Source: JBNKFV01 sp050289485
GTDB lineage: Bacteria > Pseudomonadota > Gammaproteobacteria > Pseudomonadales > Cellvibrionaceae
Assembly (NCBI GenBank): GCA_050289485.1
Contig: JBNKFV010000009.1
Coordinates: 248,001 to 312,000 of the forward strand
Length of the DNA: 64,000 bases
Direction: 5' to 3'
Each line of letters opens with the position of its first letter. Within the stretch, counting starts at the first letter, position 1. Both the position numbers and the translations under genes were made by a program. This document shows positions 17,793 to 26,230 of the stretch, piece after piece. The notes beneath the pieces are model-generated. The model was not told where the DNA came from, ran no database searches, and saw only the letters and a program-made list of their open reading frames with translations.

Positions 17793-17823
17793 TTAATAAG
17801 CCGCTGATTCAGCGGCTTATTAA
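17793..17823. terminator. Bidirectional terminator between glpK and the second dioxygenase gene
   Basis: A perfect inverted repeat with 15-bp arms (TTAATAAGCCGCTGA and its complement). The AT-rich outer arms give a T-rich tail in both directions, suiting the convergent genes at either side. Confidence 0.85.
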
Positions 17824-17825
17824 TT

Positions 17826-19286
17826 TTACAGGTTTAACTGGTTGGCATCAGCCCAGTTGCCATGCAATCCTGAGCGCAACCGTATAGGCAGTTTGGCTCG
17901 CCCGATAGGACCCTTTTCAATATCCAGTGCGTCGAACACGACCAAATCACTGTAATTACTCGCTAGGTTGTCAACCAGTGCAATCAGGTAACCGTCGCCT
18001 TCGGGCGCGTTGGGGCTGCGCGGTACAAAACAGGGTTCCTGACAAATAGATTGTGGGCCTGCCCACCATGCCGATTGTTTGCCGGTTGCAAAATCGACAA
18101 GGCCAATTTTATTCATGATAAATCCACTGGCGCGGCCCTGGCCTTCAAACGGCATCGATTTATCCATCACCAGCATCCAGCCGTAGCGGTTTTTCTTACC
18201 GGCAAAGCGATCATCAATGCGTGGAAATTCATCCACCATTTCAGATAACTGCTGAGTTTCTGCAAAGTCTTCTGATGGCGAATCCATGTCCACTGTCCAG
18301 CGATACAAATACGGAAGGCCTGCGACCGGGTCGAAGGGTGCGTCGTCGATATCAGGAAAAAACGGAAAGCTGTTATTTTCTGCCTGGCAGGTAATAAAAT
18401 GTATTTTACTGCCTTCTTCGTAGGCGTTCATGACATGGCTGGCAAACACGGTTTTGGGTGCTTTAAACCAGCGAATTTGTGAGCTGTCGCCGTGGCGCGG
18501 TAATACCCCAAGCCATACCGGCAATTTTGTATCAAAACCAAAATGTGGTTTGTTTTCTTCGAGGCGTTGCCAGTTCGAAACAATCGGCACAATGTGAAAA
18601 ATCGCATAATGCTCAGTAATCGCGAAATCGTGCATCATGCAGTAGTAAGGTGCTTTGAAATACGTTTCAAATAACAGCTCACCCGTTGGGCTCACTTCCA
18701 TATACGTACAGTCGTCGGTAATCAGTCCGGTTGCCGCGTAACTAAAGGCACACATGTTGCCGGTATCCGGGTCAATCTTGGGGTGGGCGCAAAATGTTTG
18801 GCTGGTGAGTTTGCCGGCAAAATCGCTATAACCCTCAGTGGTTTCCAATGTGAGCGGATCCATAATCAGTGGTGGGCTATCTTCTTTCAGTGCATACAGT
18901 TTGCCACCGTGCACAATCACGTTGGTATTGGCTGTTCCTCTGATAACGCCCTCAACACTGGGGTCGTCGGTGAGCGGGTTACGGTAAGCGCCAAACAGCG
19001 ATTTACCCGCAGCGCGTTCCAGCTTCCATTTGTCGGTGTGAGCGTAGCGCTGTTTAAAGTCGACTTGGCCGTTGTGAAAACGAAACAACGAGACCATACC
19101 ATCACCATTAAAAAACTGATCGTTTTCGTAACGGGGAGGGAACTGTGCATCAGGGTGAACCCTGTGAAACGAACCGTTCAGTTCAGACGGTATTTCACCT
19201 TCAATTTCGAGGTCGAGTATATCCCCTTCGAGTCGTATAGGGCGCAGCGTGCCGGTAAAACCCGGCGTTTGTGGAAAATGGGCCAT
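17826..19286 (-). CDS. Second lignostilbene-type dioxygenase (carotenoid cleavage oxygenase family)
   Basis: A 486-residue paralogue of the enzyme encoded at 4831. Iron ligands are His168 (CAHPK), His219 (MMHDF), His284 (ASHVM) and His475 (GLHGNW). Phe59, Tyr101 and Lys134 match the substrate 4-hydroxyl-binding set of lignostilbene dioxygenases, from recall of that family. There is no signal peptide. A GGAG box lies 8 bases before the ATG. The AraC gene is divergent, 186 bases away, and is the likely regulator. The two paralogues differ along their length (about half the positions differ in the N-terminal third), so they probably take different stilbenes or respond to different inducers. Confidence 0.87.
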   Translation of the reverse strand: MAHFPQTPGFTGTLRPIRLEGDILDLEIEGEIPSELNGSFHRVHPDAQFPPRYENDQFFNGDGMVSLFRFHNGQVDFKQRYAHTDKWKLERAAGKSLFGAYRNPLTDDPSVEGVIRGTANTNVIVHGGKLYALKEDSPPLIMDPLTLETTEGYSDFAGKLTSQTFCAHPKIDPDTGNMCAFSYAATGLITDDCTYMEVSPTGELLFETYFKAPYYCMMHDFAITEHYAIFHIVPIVSNWQRLEENKPHFGFDTKLPVWLGVLPRHGDSSQIRWFKAPKTVFASHVMNAYEEGSKIHFITCQAENNSFPFFPDIDDAPFDPVAGLPYLYRWTVDMDSPSEDFAETQQLSEMVDEFPRIDDRFAGKKNRYGWMLVMDKSMPFEGQGRASGFIMNKIGLVDFATGKQSAWWAGPQSICQEPCFVPRSPNAPEGDGYLIALVDNLASNYSDLVVFDALDIEKGPIGRAKLPIRLRSGLHGNWADANQLNL

Positions 19287-19472
19287 GGGAAAACTCCATT
19301 GTTGATATAGCGTTTTTATTATCAGAACACTGCCATCTTGTGACAGGTTATTGCATTATAGGTTGCACTTTTTGCCCTTCAATGGACATTAACAGGATTA
19401 TTATTGTACTTTTCGTCAATTTGCATGTCGGGTTGGTCGTCAGTCTAGTCGCCATTCTGGCTGGAGCGGTTT

Positions 19473-20360
19473 ATGAGTGATATACAGTACGTGAATATTT
19501 ACGGTGCCGACGTGCAAGGCGCAGCCGATCCGGAATTTCTCCATGTAGAGCCTATGGGGATGCCCGGGCGGCACTTAGCCGGGCGGGCCGCGCCTCATGT
19601 GCATAAAAACCTGTTTCAGTTTCTCTTCGCCGTTGATGGTGAAAGCCATATTGATGTTGAGACAACAAGTAAGACGCTAGCAGGGCCGTGCGCGGTCTAT
19701 ATTCCATCCGGTGCCGTACACAGCATGACGATTCCTTTGCAGGGGAGTGGCTGGGTGGTTACTGGCTCAAATCGTTCATTTGGGCACGGTGCCGACGAAA
19801 GTGGGCATGATTTTTTTGCGGCTATATGGCATTCACCTGCATTCATAGAGTACGACGAGCGCGCACAAGACGCACAAATCATGGTGTGGTTACTGCAGCA
19901 GTTGTATACAGAATTTATAGGCAGCCGCCCAGGGCGCCAGCTTGCCATGCAGGATTTGATGCGTTTAATTTTTGTTAATTTTCGGCGTCATTTACCCGTT
20001 GGTGAGGAGTTTTCCCAGCAAAAACATGATGAAAGAAAAAGTTTTCTCGACTTTCGTCAGTTGCTCGAATCCCATTACCGCGAGCATTGGAGTGTGCAGC
20101 AGTATGCATCGCGCTTGGGTATGCGAGTGCCAACATTAAATAAAATCTGTCGTCAGTTTACCGACAAAACTGCTCACGAATTAATGCATAGTCGCCTGCT
20201 GCTTGAAGCCCAACGTTTGTTGATTTACACCGTGGCCACGGCGGCAGAGATTTCGTTTGATGTAGGGTTTCAGGACCCCGCCTATTTTAATCGGTTTTTT
20301 CGCCGTATTACCGGGGTTACCCCTCTGCAGTTTCGGCGCCAGCGTGAACTGCCGGGGTAG
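19473..20360 (+). CDS. AraC-family transcriptional regulator with N-terminal cupin domain
   Basis: A 295-residue regulator. The N-terminal half is a sensing cupin (HVHKNLFQFLFAVDGESHIDV, then GPCAVYIPSGAVHSM, about residues 40-90). The C-terminal half (about 190-290) has the AraC double helix-turn-helix: WSVQQYASRLGMRVPTLNKICRQFTDK and the conserved EISFDVGFQDPAYFNRFFRRITGVTPLQFR. A GGAG box lies 7 bases upstream of the ATG. The arrangement resembles PobR/HpaA-type regulators of aromatic acid catabolism. It is divergent from the second lignostilbene dioxygenase, its most likely target. Confidence 0.88.
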   Translation: MSDIQYVNIYGADVQGAADPEFLHVEPMGMPGRHLAGRAAPHVHKNLFQFLFAVDGESHIDVETTSKTLAGPCAVYIPSGAVHSMTIPLQGSGWVVTGSNRSFGHGADESGHDFFAAIWHSPAFIEYDERAQDAQIMVWLLQQLYTEFIGSRPGRQLAMQDLMRLIFVNFRRHLPVGEEFSQQKHDERKSFLDFRQLLESHYREHWSVQQYASRLGMRVPTLNKICRQFTDKTAHELMHSRLLLEAQRLLIYTVATAAEISFDVGFQDPAYFNRFFRRITGVTPLQFRRQRELPG

Positions 20361-20604
20361 ACGGCTACAACCGCTAAAGCAGTCACAGGGTAACTGGTTA
20401 TTAACCCTGGGTGTGCATTAATCGGGTTAATGGTATGCGCTCGTACTTACTGTGGCCGTCTATTTTAATGCGATGGTAAACGGTGCATTGCGGCGGATCT
20501 GTTAGCCGATACCCGCAAGAATATACAGGCATAAATGTAGTGCGCCGTGTTGCTCAGGCTGCGCACGATAAAGGCATAAACACGCAACCGGATTGGAGGT
20601 TTAG

Positions 20605-21066
20605 GTGAAAGGGCAAATCAAGGTTAATGGTGTTGTAAAACAGGTGGATGTTGACGATGACACGCCGCTGCTTTGGGTGGTGAGAGACGAACTCAAGCTC
20701 ACCGGCACCAAGTTTGGTTGTGGAATGTCGCAGTGTGGTGCTTGTACTGTGCATGTGAATGGCACGCCTGTGCGATCTTGTTCTTACCCCGTGGTTGCCG
20801 TGGGTGATAGTGAAGTCACTACCATTGAAGGGGTTACGGGGCCCGAGGCAGAGGCGGTGCAGAAGGCCTGGGTGGCATTGGATGTACCGCAGTGTGGCTA
20901 TTGCCAGTCTGGACAGGTGATGTCGGCAACGGCGTTATTAAAAGCCAACAAGAATCCCAGCGATGCCGATATCGACAGTGCCATGAACGGCAATCTGTGC
21001 CGCTGTGCTACCTATGTGCGCATTCGTGCTGCCATTCACCAAGCTGCTGAATCTTTACAGGGGTAG
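20605..21066 (+). CDS. [2Fe-2S] small subunit of an isoquinoline oxidoreductase-type molybdenum hydroxylase
   Basis: A 153-residue electron-transfer subunit. Cys39, Cys44, Cys47 and Cys59 bind the plant-type [2Fe-2S] cluster (CGMSQCGAC). The second cluster is bound by CGYCQSGQ and NLCRCATY in the helical C-terminal domain. The length and motifs match IorA-like small subunits of the xanthine oxidase family. GTG at 20605 follows a GGAGG box at 5 bases. The large subunit begins 5 bases after the stop. No FAD subunit gene is adjacent, so electrons probably leave by a cytochrome or quinone route instead of NAD. Confidence 0.9.
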   Translation: MKGQIKVNGVVKQVDVDDDTPLLWVVRDELKLTGTKFGCGMSQCGACTVHVNGTPVRSCSYPVVAVGDSEVTTIEGVTGPEAEAVQKAWVALDVPQCGYCQSGQVMSATALLKANKNPSDADIDSAMNGNLCRCATYVRIRAAIHQAAESLQG

Positions 21067-21071
21067 TGACT

Positions 21072-23204
21072 ATGACACAGCTTTCACGACGTTCATTGCT
21101 CAAGGGTGCTACTGGCTTAGTGATTGGCATGCAGTTGCCGTTGCACAAGGCAATGGCTGCTGGTTCCGGCGAATTTATGCCCAACGCGTTTGTTGAGATC
21201 AAGCCCGACAGCACGGTAAACGTAATTATCAAACACCTCGAAATGGGGCAGGGCCCCATGACCGGCCTGGCAACACTGGTGGCCGAAGAGCTGGATGCCG
21301 ATTGGGCCCAGATAAAGGCTGAGTTGGCCCCAGCCAATACGGCTTTGTACAAAAACCTCGGTTTCGGTATGCAGGCAACCGGTGGCTCTACCTCGATTGC
21401 TAATTCTTACCTGCAAATGCGTCAAGCTGGTGCGGCAGCCAAAATGCTATTGGTACAAGCAGCCAGCGAAACCTGGGAGGTGCCTGCCAGCGAACTCCGT
21501 GTCGAAAAAGGCGTTATTTCCCATCCGCCCAGTGGTAAAAATGGCCAGTTTGGCGATTTTGTGCAGCGTGCGGCCAAACTTTCTATGCCCGAGGTCAGTA
21601 CACTGGCGTTAAAAGACCTTGCTGACTTTCAATTAATCGGTAAGGGGCGAGCCGAAGTTGGCCGGCTTGATAGTCAGGCCAAGTCAACGGGCAAGGCCAA
21701 TTTCACGATCGATGTGCAGGAGCCCGGTACGCTGGTGGCCGTGGTTGCCCATCCACCCTTATTTGGCGCCACGGTAAAACAGGTTGATGCGGCCGAGGCT
21801 TTAAAAGTGCGTGGGGTTAAAGCGGTAAAAACTATCCCTACTGGGGTGGCGGTTTATGCCGATGCGACCTGGCCCGCTATCAAAGCGCGCAAGTTGCTGA
21901 AAATAGACTGGGATACTAGCGCTGCCGAAACCCGTGGCACCGAAGAAATGTTTGCCGATTATGCCGAATTGGCGAAAAAGCCGGGCGCGAAAGTAAACAG
22001 TCATGGCAACATTGAAAAAGGCTTGGCTGGCGCAGACGTGGTGATCGAAAAGACATTCCACCTACCGTTTCTGGCCCACTCACCCATGGAGCCGCTGGAT
22101 GGCTTTATCCGTTGGGACGATAACTCGGCCACCGTGCGTATGGGGTGCCAGATGCAAACGGGTGACCAAGCTGTAGTGGCTAGTATTCTTGGCTTACCTA
22201 CCGAGCAGGTTACGATTAAAACCGAGCTGGCAGGTGGTTCATTTGGGCGCCGTGCCACGATGAAGTCAGACTTTGCCGCCGAGCTCGCGCAGGTTGTTAA
22301 AGCGCTGGGTAAGAAACAACCGGTCAAACTCATCTGGACCCGCGAAGACGATGTACAGGGTGGTTTTTATCGCCCGATGTTTTTGCACACTTTACGCGCC
22401 GGTATTAAACAAGGGCAGATAACCGCTTGGCAGAATCGGGTAGTGGGCAGCTCATTTCTGGCCGGTATGCCAGATGTTAAAAACGGTATCGATGAGAGTA
22501 TGGTAGAGGGCTTAAGCAATCTTCCCTATAGCATACCTAATTTCTTTATCGACATGCACATTGCCGAAAATGGTGTGCCCACCTCGTTTTGGCGCTCAGT
22601 GGGCCATTCTCACACGGGGTATGTGAAAGAATGCATGATCGATGAGCTGCTGGAAAAAACCGAGCAGGATCCAGTGGAAGGCCGCTTAGCGCTAATGGGC
22701 AGTGAACCGCGCCTGGCTGGTGCTCTGAAGGCCGTTGCCAAACTGGCTGATTGGGGGCGCTATAAACCTGCAAAAGGGCGCGCTCTGGGTGTGGCGGCAG
22801 CAGAAAGTTTTCACTCTTATGTGGCGCAAATTGCAGAGGTATCGATGGCGGACAATGGTGAGCCCAAAGTGCACAAAGTATGGTGTGCTGTTGATTGCGG
22901 TGTGGCCGTAAACCCCGATGTGGTTAAAGCGCAAATGGAAGGGGGGATTGGTTTTGGTTTAGGGCATGTGCTTTATGGCGAAATTACCCTGAAAGGCGGT
23001 AAGGTTCAGCAAAGCAACTTCCACAACTATCGGTCGTTACGCATCAATGAAATGCCGCAAGTCGAGGTTGTGATTGTGCCCTCTGCCGAGGCACCTACCG
23101 GTGTCGGCGAGCCAGGGGTGCCACCCATTGGGGCTGCGATTGCCAATGCGATGGCGCGCCTGGGCCGAGCGCGTCCGACCACCTTGCCGATGGTCAACGC
23201 GTGA
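21072..23204 (+). CDS. Molybdopterin large subunit of an isoquinoline oxidoreductase-type hydroxylase, Tat-exported
   Basis: A 710-residue molybdenum-cofactor subunit of the xanthine oxidase family, IorB type. The N-terminus has a twin-arginine signal (LSRRSLLKGATG) and a hydrophobic run, so the enzyme acts in the periplasm. EMGQGPMTGLATLVAEEL, AGGSFGRR and the catalytic Glu680 in GVGEPGVPP are family motifs. ATG at 21072 is used with AGGGG 8 bases upstream; GTG at 21066 overlaps the previous stop. IorAB enzymes hydroxylate N-heterocycles, but many relatives oxidise aldehydes. With two stilbene-cleaving dioxygenases nearby, aromatic aldehydes are plausible substrates; this is inference. Confidence 0.88.
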   Translation: MTQLSRRSLLKGATGLVIGMQLPLHKAMAAGSGEFMPNAFVEIKPDSTVNVIIKHLEMGQGPMTGLATLVAEELDADWAQIKAELAPANTALYKNLGFGMQATGGSTSIANSYLQMRQAGAAAKMLLVQAASETWEVPASELRVEKGVISHPPSGKNGQFGDFVQRAAKLSMPEVSTLALKDLADFQLIGKGRAEVGRLDSQAKSTGKANFTIDVQEPGTLVAVVAHPPLFGATVKQVDAAEALKVRGVKAVKTIPTGVAVYADATWPAIKARKLLKIDWDTSAAETRGTEEMFADYAELAKKPGAKVNSHGNIEKGLAGADVVIEKTFHLPFLAHSPMEPLDGFIRWDDNSATVRMGCQMQTGDQAVVASILGLPTEQVTIKTELAGGSFGRRATMKSDFAAELAQVVKALGKKQPVKLIWTREDDVQGGFYRPMFLHTLRAGIKQGQITAWQNRVVGSSFLAGMPDVKNGIDESMVEGLSNLPYSIPNFFIDMHIAENGVPTSFWRSVGHSHTGYVKECMIDELLEKTEQDPVEGRLALMGSEPRLAGALKAVAKLADWGRYKPAKGRALGVAAAESFHSYVAQIAEVSMADNGEPKVHKVWCAVDCGVAVNPDVVKAQMEGGIGFGLGHVLYGEITLKGGKVQQSNFHNYRSLRINEMPQVEVVIVPSAEAPTGVGEPGVPPIGAAIANAMARLGRARPTTLPMVNA

Positions 23205-23236
23205 AACAAAATAGGTAAGCAGATCTATTTTGTTTC
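23203..23236. terminator. Convergent-gene inverted repeat overlapping both stop codons
   Basis: A perfect 12-bp inverted repeat, GAAACAAAATAG (23203-23214) and CTATTTTGTTTC (23225-23236), with a 10-base loop. Its arms include the last bases of the molybdenum subunit gene and of the DUF6279 gene. The AT-rich stem gives T-rich 3' ends on both strands. Confidence 0.5.
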
Positions 23237-24124
23237 CGGATTAAGTGTAAGGGCGACAGCAGCGTCGGTCACCGAGTCGAGGTTTGCCAGTGCGAGAAAA
23301 CCGGATTCATAGTCGCCAAGCTTACTGAGCAACCGCTGGCGTTGCTTGTCGGTAAGGCTGTTGAGCAATTGGGTGATTAATGTGATGGCATTGGCACGGC
23401 TTTGTTTCACCTGCTGGCGGTAGTCTTCTGCCCAAAGGGTTTGGGGTTCCAGCAACAGCTGGCGCAATTGCGTTTGTGCGTCGGGAGCTCCTCGCTCATT
23501 CCAGACGCGCTTTAACTGACCGCGCCAGCGCTGGTTTTCCTCTTGTTCGAGTTCACTGAAATCCTGCTTCTTTATCGCCCATTCTGTCAGCAGTGAGGTC
23601 TGATCTGGGGTGAGGCTGCCCACCCAATGTTTTAACTGCTTGGAGAAACGTTTCTTTCGCCGTTCGACTTTTTCGTCCGTATCCAGGTTCCGCCATTTTT
23701 GGTAAAACTCCTCTTCTTCCTCAATGGCTACTGCCATGGCCTCGTTTAATTGCTGTTGGGATAATTGGCGCAGTAATCCAGCCGCCGGGGGAACCAACAT
23801 CGCCAGGCTTTTGTCCCAATACAGGGCTGTATCGGAAAGCCAACCTTCTACTTCGATCGTTGTGATAGGAGAGTCGGTGTTAGCCAGTCGTTCCCGAATC
23901 TGACTGACAAACACAGCATACTCTGGCAGGGCGTGGTAGCGGTGCCATTGGTGAAAGTCGTCGATAGCCGTTTTGGCAAACTGTTGTTGTTCTCGAGTGA
24001 GGTCGACGTAGTTTTCCAGCTGCGACTGCATCCACCAGTCGAGCCAGTGGTAGGTAATGCGAATGCTGCAGCCAGCCAGCACAACAAGTAACAGGACACA
24101 CACAAATAACCGTATAGAACGCAT
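23225..24124 (-). CDS. DUF6279 family lipoprotein
   Basis: A 299-residue protein with a clear lipoprotein signal (lipobox LAGC, Cys19). The mature part begins ITYHWLDWWMQSQLENYVDLTREQQ, which matches DUF6279 lipoproteins of Gammaproteobacteria. The rest is almost entirely helical and highly charged, with repeated QQ and EEEEE runs and a late LTDKQRQRLLSKL segment that recalls Spy/CpxP-like helical periplasmic proteins, though no such homology is claimed. The function is unknown. It stands alone, converging on the molybdenum enzyme. Confidence 0.8.
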   Translation of the reverse strand: MRSIRLFVCVLLLVVLAGCSIRITYHWLDWWMQSQLENYVDLTREQQQFAKTAIDDFHQWHRYHALPEYAVFVSQIRERLANTDSPITTIEVEGWLSDTALYWDKSLAMLVPPAAGLLRQLSQQQLNEAMAVAIEEEEEFYQKWRNLDTDEKVERRKKRFSKQLKHWVGSLTPDQTSLLTEWAIKKQDFSELEQEENQRWRGQLKRVWNERGAPDAQTQLRQLLLEPQTLWAEDYRQQVKQSRANAITLITQLLNSLTDKQRQRLLSKLGDYESGFLALANLDSVTDAAVALTLNPETK

Positions 24125-24297
24125 ATGGTTGTCTCATCGATGCCACCCTGGGTGGATTAGGGCTGGAGAATAAGATTCCAGCCGGTATAATGCCGCGGCC
24201 TGAAGTAAAGGGTTGTCACCTGTTTGTCATGAACGTGTCATCAGGTTTTAGCTTTTGGCCTTGATAATTAAAATAATATTAAAGAAATCAGTTAGTT

Positions 24298-24675
24298 ATG
24301 AAGTATTCAGTGGCTATTTCAAATGTGCATTCAAATCCGCACAAAGTTAGTTTAACCAATCGTATCGGCCAAGTTGCCGAATTCAATGTCTGTGAGCGTG
24401 AACACGAAGGTCGGCGTTATGTGTTTATTGAGTCGCTGGAGCAGACCGTTTCTCAGGTTACCCATAAAAATGCCAACTATTTTGCTGTGCAGTTGGCACA
24501 GCGGTTGACCATCGACCCGCGCCAGTTACATATTATTGAGCTGCGCTCGCAAGAGGGTGAGGCAGAGGTTTGGCGTTGGCGCCTGAAGCTGGCCGATGGT
24601 GCTATCGTAGATACGATACCGGAGCCGATACCGCCTTCCAACTACCAGACTTTTTTATTGGGGTTGCGTGGGTAG
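24298..24675 (+). CDS. Uncharacterised 125-residue protein
   Basis: I do not recognise the family. The protein is short, soluble and without signal peptide or membrane segment. Alternating polar and hydrophobic stretches (HKVSLTNRIGQVAEFNVCERE, then RRYVFIESLEQTVSQVTH) suggest a small beta-rich fold followed by a helix and an IIELRSQEGEAEVWRWRLKL strand pair. A perfect TATAAT (24186-24191) lies about 110 bases upstream, next to a GGCTGG/CCAGCC hairpin. It ends 7 bases from the convergent lnt stop. Codon use looks like its neighbours, so it is probably real. Confidence 0.65.
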   Translation: MKYSVAISNVHSNPHKVSLTNRIGQVAEFNVCEREHEGRRYVFIESLEQTVSQVTHKNANYFAVQLAQRLTIDPRQLHIIELRSQEGEAEVWRWRLKLADGAIVDTIPEPIPPSNYQTFLLGLRG

Positions 24676-24682
24676 TGGCTGG

Positions 24683-26224
24683 TTAAATTGTGTTTTGCCG
24701 GCGACTATGCCATAGACAGGCTGCCAGCATCACTAGCCAGGCGATATATAGCGGTAAGTTACCCCATTTCATATAGGGCGTACTGCCGGTATGGGGCACC
24801 ACAGTACCGGTAAAACTCGACTGGCTGAAGCGCGGCGTGGTGGCGGTAATTTCACCATGTGGGTTAATAATGGCGCTCACGCCGGTATTGGTGCCGCGAA
24901 TCATAAAACGGCCGGTTTCCAGCGCCCGCATGCGCGCCATTTGCAGGTGTTGCAGTGGGCCAATGGAATCACCAAACCAGGCATCGTTACTCACTGTAAT
25001 CAATACCTCAGCCTGTTTCGCTTGTATAGCCACCAGTTGTGGATAAACCACTTCGTAGCAGATAAATGGTGCCAGTTTCACGTCATTGAGTAGCAGCGGA
25101 TTCTGCTGCGGCGGACCAGCACTGATTATCGATGTGGGCAGGTTGAAAAACGCGATCAACCCACGCAGCTGGTGTTCCAGTGGCACGTACTCACCAAAAG
25201 GTACCAGCCGTTGCTTGTGGTACATGCCACGGCTGTGCTCGCCAAGCGCAATAATGCTGTTATGGTATTTGGCCGTGTCGACATTGAGGGTGAGGATGCC
25301 AGTGATCAGTGAGCTGTTGTAGGGCTTTGCTTTTTCTCGCATTGCCGATAAAAACGGCTGTGCTTCGTAGTATAGCTGGGGTACCGCTGCTTCGGGCCAG
25401 ACTACCCAATCGCTGGTGGCCCAGTAGGCTGCACTCATGCTGTCGAGCCGCTCCAACGTGGGCTCAACAAACCAGGGTTGCCATTTTTGTTCCTGGGGAA
25501 TGTTCGGCTGGATCACGGCAACGTTGATCGTCTTGTTTTCGGGTGTGGTCCAGTCGATGTATTGCAGCAGGCTGTTACCGCCAAACAGGGCAATTGCCAG
25601 AATGCTGGTGGCCCAGCGCCAATGAGCATCGTGACTACGCAGACTAACTATCACCAAACTGATTAACCCGCTGGCCAGCAGACCCAGACCATTGACACCG
25701 ACCAGTGGTGCCCAGCCATTGAGGCCGTTATCGGTAAAGCTGTAACCGGCAAACAGCCAGGGAAACCCAGTGAATAACCAGGTGCGGAGCCATTCGCTCA
25801 CAGACCACAACAGGACAAAGCCCAGCGCAGCGGTAATGTCGGTGCGGTTAAAAAAACGACCGTATACCGCAAACGGCAGAGCAAACAGCAGGGCCATGGC
25901 GATCACAAACAGGCTGGTGAGAAAAATCGCCAGTGGTAATGATGCACCACCAAACTGATAAATACTCACATGTACCCATGACACCCCAACGCCATACAAG
26001 CCAATGCCATAGCTAATGGCGGTAAACAGGGCAGGTTTTGTCACTTTACGCCAAATAACCCAGGCAAAGCACAAGAGGCTTATCAGGCTTAGTGGCCAAA
26101 GGTTGTAGGGCGACAACGAAAAGGGCAGCAGAGCACCGCTTAAAACGGCAAGCGGGTACGCCTGCCAGCCACAGCGTAAGCGTTCCACAGGGCTGGCAGG
26201 AAACTCATGAGAGTGATCTAGCAT
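24683..26224 (-). CDS. lnt: Apolipoprotein N-acyltransferase
   Basis: A 513-residue inner-membrane enzyme that adds the third acyl chain to lipoproteins. About eight hydrophobic segments, most of them in the first 220 residues, precede a periplasmic nitrilase-like domain. The catalytic triad is visible: Glu278 (VVWPEAAVPQ), Lys337 (MYHKQRLVPFGEY) and Cys389 (FICYEVVYP). The C-terminus ends in one more membrane helix. It follows corC by 6 bases, matching the ybeX-lnt order in E. coli. Confidence 0.96.
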   Translation of the reverse strand: MLDHSHEFPASPVERLRCGWQAYPLAVLSGALLPFSLSPYNLWPLSLISLLCFAWVIWRKVTKPALFTAISYGIGLYGVGVSWVHVSIYQFGGASLPLAIFLTSLFVIAMALLFALPFAVYGRFFNRTDITAALGFVLLWSVSEWLRTWLFTGFPWLFAGYSFTDNGLNGWAPLVGVNGLGLLASGLISLVIVSLRSHDAHWRWATSILAIALFGGNSLLQYIDWTTPENKTINVAVIQPNIPQEQKWQPWFVEPTLERLDSMSAAYWATSDWVVWPEAAVPQLYYEAQPFLSAMREKAKPYNSSLITGILTLNVDTAKYHNSIIALGEHSRGMYHKQRLVPFGEYVPLEHQLRGLIAFFNLPTSIISAGPPQQNPLLLNDVKLAPFICYEVVYPQLVAIQAKQAEVLITVSNDAWFGDSIGPLQHLQMARMRALETGRFMIRGTNTGVSAIINPHGEITATTPRFSQSSFTGTVVPHTGSTPYMKWGNLPLYIAWLVMLAACLWHSRRQNTI

Positions 26225-26230
26225 AGGGTT

